13,417 nt of DNA from positions 1-13,417 of the forward strand of contig JAUXFA010000007.1 in assembly GCA_030620285.1 (NCBI GenBank), written 5' to 3'. The stretch is from Piscirickettsiaceae bacterium (GTDB taxonomy: Bacteria > Pseudomonadota > Gammaproteobacteria > Nitrosococcales > Methylophagaceae). Shown one piece after another: positions 8,125 through 13,417 of this stretch; positions within the stretch are counted from its first letter, which is position 1, and the number at the start of each line of letters is the position of its first letter. The notes under the pieces are model-generated. The model was not told where the DNA came from and searched no databases. It saw nothing but the letters and a program-made list of their open reading frames with translations. The translations under genes and the position numbers were made by a program.

Positions 8125-8172
8125 GGCTAACTTCTTATTAACGGGACAAAAGTTTCCCTGTAATTCTTAACC
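8125..8172 (-). repeat. Second imperfect hairpin, just upstream of the SIMPL gene, with a GTTAGCC end
   Basis: On the minus strand this 48-nt stretch begins GGTTAAGAATTACAGGGA and ends in GTTAGCC, 14 bp before the SIMPL start codon. The arms pair through TCCC/GGGA and an interrupted ATTA-containing stem, and the outer ends GGTTAA and GTTAGCC are nearly complementary, around an 8-nt loop. GTTAGCC here and GGCTAAC at the other end of the gene are inverted copies bounding a 755-bp unit. It is short for an attC site and could be a chance fold in AT-rich upstream DNA. Confidence 0.3.
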
Positions 8173-8234
8173 ATATACAGACCATAATGCCTGGTAAGCT
8201 TATAATCAAACTCAATTGATTTTTGGTTTTTGCG

Positions 8235-8750
8235 TTATTTCTCAGGCGCTTCTTTCAGCAACTGTTCTAATGGTCGACCATCAATAAGCAGATCAACAAT
8301 TCGAGGCGTACCCTTTTTATTGATGGATAACCTTAGGTAGGCGGTATTATCTATCCTCGCTTGGCGTAGCAGGTCTTCGGCCAATCGAGCTTGTGTTTCA
8401 GCAATGTAAAAACGATTAAAAGGTTCTTGTAGATAATCATATTGCATAAAACCATCACATTGTTTTGCAAGGCGTGCATCGACTATTTGCACTTGAGGAG
8501 CTTGATTTCCGATATCCGTTAAGCAATAAACGCAACCTTTATCACCGGCACACTGTTTTCGCGGTTCCTGCCAATCATAGGCTAATCTAAAGCGTAAATA
8601 ATGGCCACGAAGCAGATCGCGGGGATCATATCCAGTGATGGCAAAATCCCATTGGCTACCAATGCTTAAATGATATTCGGCTCGTGCAATCAGCAAACAC
8701 AATAAAATGAAGGGAATCATTACGATCAGTAAGAGCTTTTTATTAATCAT
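8235..8750 (-). CDS. GDYXXLXY-domain protein, membrane anchored
   Basis: This 171-residue protein has an N-terminal hydrophobic segment (residues 5–22), and the rest is probably periplasmic. RGHYLRFRLAYDW at 48–60 corresponds to the family's GDYxxLxY motif, although the motif is degenerate here (GHYLRFRL). FNRFYIAETQARLAEDLL (111–128) and a C-terminal VDLLIDGRPLEQLL element also fit this family. The function of the family is not known. Four cysteines (C67, C73, C76, C98) lie in the exported part and could form disulfides or bind metal. Its ATG overlaps the stop of the upstream DUF2157 gene by 4 bp (ATGA), so the two are translationally coupled, and this pairing is a recurrent neighbourhood for the family. 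No clear terminator follows. Confidence 0.8.
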   Translation of the reverse strand: MINKKLLLIVMIPFILLCLLIARAEYHLSIGSQWDFAITGYDPRDLLRGHYLRFRLAYDWQEPRKQCAGDKGCVYCLTDIGNQAPQVQIVDARLAKQCDGFMQYDYLQEPFNRFYIAETQARLAEDLLRQARIDNTAYLRLSINKKGTPRIVDLLIDGRPLEQLLKEAPEK

Positions 8751-9952
8751 TTTGCATCCCCCGCGATTTTATCTTTTTGAGAGAGTCCAAAATAGTGTGC
8801 CAAGGAGTCGGCTTTTTTAAACCAACCCCATACAACGAACAGCGTTATAACACCACCAACAACTAAGCCAATACCTGTTTCTAACATTGAGCCAAATACT
8901 TCGAAATAAATGAATAATAGTCGTATGCAAATTAATGCCGTCATCACATTAAATAATTTGATCGACTGTATTTTAAGTGCGGCCCATGCCAGTACAAACA
9001 TATAGGCGATATTAATGACTGCACCGATCACAGGATAAGCATGATCATGCCACACTGCAGTGGCGCCGATGATAAATATGGTGATTAATACAACGCGCAT
9101 CGCCAAATGGGTGTCATTCGATCGGGTGGCATAGAGTTTGGGAATAAGTGCGATCATTGCCACGGTGGCAAAGAAACTAATAACAAGGAAAAGTTGCAGT
9201 GATTTGATGTCGCTTGCCGATCCGTTGATAGATTCATACCACAGGAAGTGACAGAACCAACCACCGATAATGATAGCCAACCAGCTATAGCGTGATAGCT
9301 CGCCAGTCATAATAGGGCGATTGTTCACTAACCATGGAATCCGAGACAGTAATATAAAAAAGAAGGGCGACAAGATGTAGAGAATGCCGAACAAAACATC
9401 GAACAAATATCGTTGCGAAATAAACAGTCGGATATAATCCTCGAATACTTCTAGATTGAATGCATAAGTGACACAGGTCCCGACAATCCACAATATCGTG
9501 AGAAACTTACCGCGACCCAATAATACAATAGGAATAGTGACCAGAGTCCACACCAACAGTAGTTTGGCAGCGCTGCCACCGAGTTGGTATGTTTGGCCAA
9601 TTAACGCCATTGAGGCGAGGGTAAAACCATAATAAAAAATAACGAGTATTTCTCGCAACCATTGGCTGCGGGCACTGGTGCTTTCTCGCGAGATAACACG
9701 ATATAAGGCGAATGCGATAACGAGGCATAAAACAAGATCGGCAGCTAATTTTATCCAATCAGGGGTTTGCAGCCAATTTGAAGCAACAACGGATACCAGT
9801 CCCAAAATAATCGCAAAAGCACCTAAACCACCAAATGCCCAGAGTGCAATAGGTTTTGATTTTTGCTGTTCAAAGTCGCTAATTTTATCGGCAGTCGCGC
9901 TATCGATGAGTTTCGCATCTTGCCATTCACTTAGTTTTTTAGATAATCCCAT
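8747..9952 (-). CDS. DUF2157 polytopic membrane protein
   Basis: I place the start at the ATG at 9952 (401 residues, MGLSKKLSEWQDAKLIDSAT). The frame stays open to a TTG at 9961, but DUF2157 proteins typically begin at this SKKLSEWQ segment. A short soluble N-terminal region of about 35 residues ends in DFEQQKSK. About twelve hydrophobic segments follow; the first is AFGGLGAFAIILGLVSVVAS, and GQTYQLGG after the third is a recurring family motif. The C-terminal tail is hydrophilic. It presumably sits in the inner membrane; no function is established and no catalytic motif is seen. It is the first gene of a two-gene operon with the GDYXXLXY gene and is driven by a promoter at 9988–10016. A Shine-Dalgarno is weak at either start. 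Confidence 0.85.
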   Translation of the reverse strand: MGLSKKLSEWQDAKLIDSATADKISDFEQQKSKPIALWAFGGLGAFAIILGLVSVVASNWLQTPDWIKLAADLVLCLVIAFALYRVISRESTSARSQWLREILVIFYYGFTLASMALIGQTYQLGGSAAKLLLVWTLVTIPIVLLGRGKFLTILWIVGTCVTYAFNLEVFEDYIRLFISQRYLFDVLFGILYILSPFFFILLSRIPWLVNNRPIMTGELSRYSWLAIIIGGWFCHFLWYESINGSASDIKSLQLFLVISFFATVAMIALIPKLYATRSNDTHLAMRVVLITIFIIGATAVWHDHAYPVIGAVINIAYMFVLAWAALKIQSIKLFNVMTALICIRLLFIYFEVFGSMLETGIGLVVGGVITLFVVWGWFKKADSLAHYFGLSQKDKIAGDAK

Positions 9953-9987
9953 AAAATGCAAACGTGCCCGTTATTAGAATTGATTTC

Positions 9988-10016
9988 AGTATATAGGTGA
10001 CCAGATTAAATGTCAG
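9988..10016 (-). promoter_or_regulatory. Sigma-70 type promoter for the DUF2157–GDYXXLXY operon
   Basis: On the minus strand CTGACA (-35, 10016–10011) is separated by exactly 17 bp from TATACT (-10, 9993–9988). Each hexamer matches the consensus at five of six positions. Transcription would start near 9981, leaving a leader of about 30 nt before the ATG at 9952. This is the best promoter match noticed in the window. Confidence 0.7.
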
Positions 10017-10029
10017 GTGGTAAACACCT
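10015..10029. promoter_or_regulatory. Small palindrome AGGTG-N5-CACCT at the -35 of the leftward promoter
   Basis: AGGTG (10015–10019) and CACCT (10025–10029) form a perfect inverted repeat around GTAAA, touching the -35 element of the DUF2157 promoter. A third AGGTG lies at 9996–10000 within the spacer. A regulator binding here would block that promoter and might also affect ruvB on the other side. Five-base arms can occur by chance, so this is tentative. Confidence 0.25.
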
Positions 10030-10110
10030 AGCTATTATTGTCATTTTTAGCGAAAATAGAGCGATGTTTACTCTATATATCTTTCGTACTTGCATAGCTA
10101 AAGGCTCTTA

Positions 10111-11130
10111 ATGGAACCAGATCGCTTTATTTCGGCCGGCCCTCAACTGGATGAACAGCGGCAAGATCGAGCAATTCGCCCTGATAAATTGAGCGATTAC
10201 ATTGGTCAGCCAGTGGTCTGTGAGCAAATGGATTTATTTGTGACTGCCGCAAGAAAGCGTAATGAAGCCTTAGATCACACTTTAATTTTTGGCCCGCCTG
10301 GTTTAGGTAAAACCACATTGGCCCATATTATTGCCAATGAAATGGGTGTCAATTTAAGACAAACTTCCGGCCCTGTTTTAGAACGCCCCGGGGATTTGGC
10401 AGCATTATTGACTAATCTTGAACCAAATGATGTGCTATTTGTTGATGAAATTCATCGCTTGAGCCCGATTGTTGAAGAAGTGTTATACCCGGCGATGGAA
10501 GATTATCAGCTTGATATTATGATCGGTGAAGGCCCCGCTGCACGTTCAATCAAACTTGATTTAGAACCGTTTACTTTAGTGGGTGCGACAACACGTGCGG
10601 GTTCACTGACCTCTCCATTACGTGATCGCTTTGGTATTGTGCAACGCTTAGAGTTTTATAATGCCGAGGATTTAAGCACTATTGTGCAGCGAAGTGCTCG
10701 TATTTTTGAAGTGCCATTGGATATCCAGGGTGCCAATGAAATCGCTCGACGTTCACGAGGCACACCAAGAATAGCAAATCGTTTATTACGCCGAGTGCGT
10801 GATTATGCCCAAGTGAAATTTGATGGCAAAATCACCGTAGAAGTGGCGCGGCAAGCCTTAGATTTATTAGATGTTGATGACAATGGATTTGATATGTTAG
10901 ATCGCAAATTATTATTAGCCATCATTGAGAAATTTGAGGGCGGCCCAGTTGGCATTGATAATTTGGCAGCTGCGATTGGTGAAGAGCGCGGTACTATTGA
11001 AGATGTATTAGAACCTTTCTTAATCCAAGAAGGTTTTATCATGCGTACGCCAAGAGGGCGGGTTGCCACTAAACGTGCATGGCTACATTTAGGGTTATCA
11101 CCAGATTTGGCGAAAGATATTAATGGTTGA
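10111..11130 (+). CDS. ruvB: Holliday junction branch migration ATPase RuvB
   Basis: RuvB forms the hexameric AAA+ motors that pull DNA through the RuvA-bound junction. The 339 residues are full length. Walker A is GPPGLGKT (61–68, K67) and Walker B is VDEIH (111–115). Sensor 1 is GATTRAGS near 158–165. LRDRFG (170–175) carries the arginine-finger region, and [17 protein letters not shown] holds sensor 2. The C-terminal winged helix contains [13 protein letters not shown]. The ATG at 10111 follows TAAAGG by a usable spacing. Unlike the usual ruvAB arrangement it has lost contact with ruvA and must have its own promoter in 9953–10110 or rely on distant read-through; no strong forward promoter was evident. 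Its last 8 bases overlap ybgC. Confidence 0.97.
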   Translation: MEPDRFISAGPQLDEQRQDRAIRPDKLSDYIGQPVVCEQMDLFVTAARKRNEALDHTLIFGPPGLGKTTLAHIIANEMGVNLRQTSGPVLERPGDLAALLTNLEPNDVLFVDEIHRLSPIVEEVLYPAMEDYQLDIMIGEGPAARSIKLDLEPFTLVGATTRAGSLTSPLRDRFGIVQRLEFYNAEDLSTIVQRSARIFEVPLDIQGANEIARRSRGTPRIANRLLRRVRDYAQVKFDGKITVEVARQALDLLDVDDNGFDMLDRKLLLAIIEKFEGGPVGIDNLAAAIGEERGTIEDVLEPFLIQEGFIMRTPRGRVATKRAWLHLGLSPDLAKDING

Positions 11131-11527
11131 TTTTGAATGGCCGATTCGGGTGTATTATGAAGATACCGATAGTGGCGGCGTGGTTTATCATTCAAACTAT
11201 CTGAATTTTATGGAGCGTGCTCGGACAGAATGGTTGCGTAGCTTTGGTTTTGAACAAGATAAATTAATCACCGATCATCAATGTATTTTTGCTGTACATT
11301 CACTGCAATTAAATTTTCGACGGCCAGCAAGATTTAATGATGCTTTAATAATAAAGTCTCATATTGCTAATGTGTCAGGCGCAAGTTTTGAATTTGAACA
11401 AAAAATTGTTCGTAATGATGAACTGTTGTGTGAAGCAACAGTCAAAGTGGCTTGTTTGGATGCAAACCGGTTTCGACCAAAGTCGATACCTTCATTTATT
11501 TTGACGGAGATACAAGGTGAACGCTGA
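11123..11527 (+). CDS. ybgC: YbgC-type acyl-CoA thioesterase of the tol-pal cluster
   Basis: This is a 134-residue hot-dog fold thioesterase. [20 protein letters not shown] (11–30) is the 4HBT signature of YbgC, with D16 the likely catalytic Asp. YbgC hydrolyses acyl-CoA thioesters and has been linked to phospholipid metabolism; it is the regular first gene of tol-pal operons, in the cytoplasm near the membrane. The start ATG at 11123 lies inside the end of ruvB (8-bp overlap), and the stop overlaps the GTG start of tolQ by 11 bp. All three are therefore likely to be on one transcript with coupled translation. No residue appears missing. Confidence 0.95.
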   Translation: MVDFEWPIRVYYEDTDSGGVVYHSNYLNFMERARTEWLRSFGFEQDKLITDHQCIFAVHSLQLNFRRPARFNDALIIKSHIANVSGASFEFEQKIVRNDELLCEATVKVACLDANRFRPKSIPSFILTEIQGER

Positions 11528-12185
11528 TCTTTCTTTGCTAACACTTATCGTAGAAGCGAGTCTGCTGGTTAAGCTGGTGATGCTAATTTTATTAGCAACA
11601 TCATTATATTCCTGGATGTTGATATTTAGAAAACGTAGCGAATTGGCTTTGGCTAAACAGAATGCAGATTCATTTGAAGATAAGTTCTGGTCAGGCAATG
11701 AACTTAATCGATTATACGAAGATATCTCGGGACGACCTCATTCCAGTCAAGGAATGGAAGGCATATTTGAAGTAGGGTTTAAGGAATTTGTCCGGCTTAA
11801 AAAAACCTCTGATGATCCCGGCCTAGTACTTGAAGGCGCTCAACGGGTGATGCGCATTTCCTTGGCGAGAGAGATTGATCAGTTGGAAATGTCATTGCCA
11901 TTTTTAGCCACAGCCGGCTCAACCAGCCCATATATAGGTTTGTTTGGAACCGTGTGGGGAATCATGAATTCCTTCCGCGCTTTAAGCAATGTGCAACAAG
12001 CAACGTTAGCCATGGTCGCCCCGGGGATTTCGGAGGCATTAATCGCCACCGCAATGGGCTTGTTCGCTGCTATTCCAGCCGTAATCGCCTATAACCGATA
12101 TTCACATGAAGTGGAGCGGTTGATAAATCGTTATGATACTTTCCTAGAAGAGTTTTCTTCTATTTTGCAACGCCAGCAAGGCTAA
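11517..12185 (+). CDS. tolQ: Tol-Pal system proton channel subunit TolQ
   Basis: TolQ is the MotA/ExbB-type subunit that, with TolR, uses the proton motive force to drive TolA and keep the outer membrane attached and constricting at division. The 222 residues have three membrane spans (about 12–36, 128–152 and 168–192), a large cytoplasmic loop after the first, and a cytoplasmic tail. T145 in GLFGTVWG and T178 in EALIATAMG occupy the same numbers as the channel-lining threonines of E. coli TolQ. The start is a GTG at 11517 within the 3' end of ybgC, with GGAG at 11506–11509 at suitable spacing; no better ATG is available near the family N-terminus. tolR follows after 9 bp. Confidence 0.97.
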   Translation: MNADLSLLTLIVEASLLVKLVMLILLATSLYSWMLIFRKRSELALAKQNADSFEDKFWSGNELNRLYEDISGRPHSSQGMEGIFEVGFKEFVRLKKTSDDPGLVLEGAQRVMRISLAREIDQLEMSLPFLATAGSTSPYIGLFGTVWGIMNSFRALSNVQQATLAMVAPGISEALIATAMGLFAAIPAVIAYNRYSHEVERLINRYDTFLEEFSSILQRQQG

Positions 12186-12194
12186 GCGCTAGCC

Positions 12195-12644
12195 ATGGCA
12201 ACCTATAAACATAAACGCCAACGTCGTAAACCAATGGCAGAAATTAATGTGGTGCCTTATATCGATGTGATGCTGGTATTACTGATTATATTCATGATTA
12301 CCGCACCGATTTTAACGCAAGGTGTCAGTGTTGATTTACCGCAAGCCGATGCCAATGCGGTTGAACCGCCTGCGGATAATAGTGAGCCATTAGTGATTTC
12401 TGTTGATGCTGATGGCCTATTCTATGCTGCAGTTGGGGAAAATCCAGATGAGCCTATGGATGCACAAAGGTTAGTAAATATTGTGGGGGCAGTACTAAAA
12501 CATAGTCCGAATACTCCAGTAATGGTCAAAGGTGATAGTGCTGCAAACTATGGTCAAGTGATCACGGTTATGGCGTTATTACAGAAAGCCGGCGCACCCA
12601 GTGTTGGTTTGATTACCAAACAACCAGAACAAATAGCGAATTAA
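12195..12644 (+). CDS. tolR: Tol-Pal system proton channel subunit TolR
   Basis: TolR pairs with TolQ. Its single transmembrane helix carries the proton-binding Asp, and its periplasmic domain dimerises. The 149 residues begin with a basic cytoplasmic stretch (KHKRQRRK), then INVVPYIDVMLVLLIIFMI, with D24 corresponding to Asp23 of E. coli TolR. The ExbD-like periplasmic domain ends in a segment including VGLITKQP. The ATG at 12195 has no good Shine-Dalgarno; the closest, AAGG inside the end of tolQ, is about 13 bp away. Translation probably depends on coupling to tolQ. Met14 (MAEINVVPYID) is an alternative start but would remove the basic stretch. Confidence 0.96.
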   Translation: MATYKHKRQRRKPMAEINVVPYIDVMLVLLIIFMITAPILTQGVSVDLPQADANAVEPPADNSEPLVISVDADGLFYAAVGENPDEPMDAQRLVNIVGAVLKHSPNTPVMVKGDSAANYGQVITVMALLQKAGAPSVGLITKQPEQIAN

Positions 12645-12650
12645 GGCATA

Positions 12651-13417
12651 ATGAAAAATAGATTCGTTGAAAACACGATTGCAGGAAGTTATTCGTTAGT
12701 ACTCCATATTGTATTGATCGCACTTTTTTTTGTGGGTTTGGAGTCAGGATCAACACCAAAATTTGTCGCCCAAGAAAAAGTGAATATCGTGCAAGCAACA
12801 GTGATGGATGAAGCTCAAGTATTAGAAGAGATGGCGCGACTTCAACAGTTTGAAGACAAAAAACGTCAACAAGAGCAAGATAGAAAACAACAGGTAGACA
12901 AACAGTTAGAAGATGCTCAAAAAGAGCTGGATCGGAAGGAAAAGGAAGTTTTAGAGCAACAGGAAAAGGCAAGGCTTGAGCAAAAACAACGTGAATTAAA
13001 AGCAAAACAAGAACAGCAAGAGATCCAAAAATTAGAACAAGACCGCAAGCTTGAAGATGAAAAACGGATAAAAGCTGAAGCCGATCGTAAAGTTGCCGAA
13101 CAAAAACGTAAGGTTGAAGAAGAGTTACAACAAAAAGCAGAACAAGAACGTTTAGCCGCAGAAGAATTGCAACAAAAGGCGGATAAAAAACGTCGCGAAG
13201 CCGAAGAAAAACAGCGATTGGCAGAAGCTGATCGTAAAGCAGAAGAAAAACGCAAAGCAGATGCTGAAAAAGCACGTAAGGTAGAAGAAGAGAAAAAACG
13301 TAAAGCGGAGCAGGCACGCATAGACGAAGAAAAACGTAAAGCAGATGCCGAAATAGCAGAAGCGAATAGGCTGTTACAAGAAGAATTAGCAAAAGAAGAT
13401 CGTGAACGAGAAGAAAA
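12651..13417 (+). CDS. tolA: Tol-Pal system protein TolA, 3' part outside the window
   Basis: The frame opens at the ATG at 12651, 6 bp after tolR, and stays open for 255 codons to the right edge, so the gene is cut by the window rather than broken. The cytoplasmic tail MKNRFVENTIAG is followed by a membrane helix with the SxxxH motif (S15, H19 in SYSLVLHIVLIALFF) that contacts TolQ/TolR. From about residue 55 the protein is an uninterrupted run of Glu, Lys, Gln, Arg and Ala. This is the long helical domain II that spans the periplasm, with blocks such as EEKRKADAEKARK repeating near 13250–13350. The C-terminal globular domain III that binds TolB, Pal and colicins or phage proteins is not included. 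Long open frames on the opposite strand are by-products of this composition. Confidence 0.93.
   Translation, partial: MKNRFVENTIAGSYSLVLHIVLIALFFVGLESGSTPKFVAQEKVNIVQATVMDEAQVLEEMARLQQFEDKKRQQEQDRKQQVDKQLEDAQKELDRKEKEVLEQQEKARLEQKQRELKAKQEQQEIQKLEQDRKLEDEKRIKAEADRKVAEQKRKVEEELQQKAEQERLAAEELQQKADKKRREAEEKQRLAEADRKAEEKRKADAEKARKVEEEKKRKAEQARIDEEKRKADAEIAEANRLLQEELAKEDREREE

Noticed and set aside
8206..8228. AATCAA…TTGATT inverted repeat followed by T-runs, as a terminator after the GDYXXLXY gene
   Set aside because: The T-run follows on the plus strand, while the gene reads leftward. The stem is all A/T except one pair, so it would not terminate the leftward transcript.
9285..9758. Additional leftward frames of 68 and 83 codons inside the DUF2157 gene
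   Set aside because: They are out-of-frame shadows of a clearly hydrophobic membrane protein and have no start signals or family resemblance.
9953..9961. TTG at 9961 as the start of the DUF2157 gene
   Set aside because: It adds only three residues before an ATG at 9952 that begins the conserved SKKLSEWQ region. Neither has a good SD, so the ATG is preferred.
10038..10080. Forward promoter for ruvB using TTGTCA (10038–10043) with TATATA (10075–10080)
   Set aside because: The spacing is 31 bp, far from 17, and no -10 element lies at the right distance from TTGTCA.
12613..13392. Long leucine-rich open frame (259 codons) on the minus strand, and a second serine-rich one at 12917–13321
   Set aside because: Both are antisense to the Glu/Lys/Gln-rich coiled coil of tolA, whose repetitive codons rarely give stops on the other strand. 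TolA in frame with the tolQ–tolR operon explains the region.

Overview
This window is a stretch of chromosome from a Gammaproteobacterium of moderate-to-low G+C. Two gene orders well known in that class are joined here: glnE–ilvE (adjacent in Pseudomonas) and yebC–ruvC–ruvA … ruvB–ybgC–tolQ–tolR–tolA. The proteins are full length and closely related to gammaproteobacterial versions. A methylotroph-like or Piscirickettsiaceae-type host is only a guess from base composition and gene order. Nearly all of the window is core genome. No phage, transposase, CRISPR array, rRNA or tRNA is visible.

Layout. Positions 1–64 hold the start of a leftward gene that begins with a signal sequence or membrane anchor. 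Positions 65–450 are AT-rich intergenic DNA. From 451 to 7261 six genes run rightward: glnE (control of glutamine synthetase), ilvE (branched-chain amino acid transamination), yebC (ribosome-associated or regulatory factor), ruvC and ruvA (Holliday junction processing), and dapD (lysine and peptidoglycan precursor synthesis). A 67-bp palindromic repeat of the REP type lies between ruvC and ruvA, and a modest terminator follows dapD.

From 7391 to 9952 three genes run leftward, against their surroundings. They are a SIMPL-domain (YggE-like) protein and a two-gene operon, GDYXXLXY-domain plus DUF2157, with a 4-bp start/stop overlap and a good sigma-70 promoter at 9988–10016. This antisense island separates ruvA from ruvB. 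The SIMPL gene has lower G+C than dapD and ends 8 bp from a 77-nt imperfect hairpin. The hairpin's ends (GGCTAAC…GTTATAGCC) and bulged stem recall an integron attC site. A second, weaker hairpin with a GTTAGCC end lies just upstream of its start codon. The gene may therefore be a stray cassette-like insertion; this is the most unusual signal in the window.

From 10111 to the right edge, ruvB, ybgC, tolQ, tolR and the first part of tolA run rightward and are tightly packed, with ruvB/ybgC and ybgC/tolQ overlapping. RuvA, RuvB and RuvC together branch-migrate and resolve Holliday junctions. TolQ, TolR and TolA form the proton-driven inner-membrane complex that helps constrict the outer membrane at division, with YbgC as its usual operon partner. 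tolA runs off the right edge within its long coiled-coil region. I found no convincing new multi-gene system.
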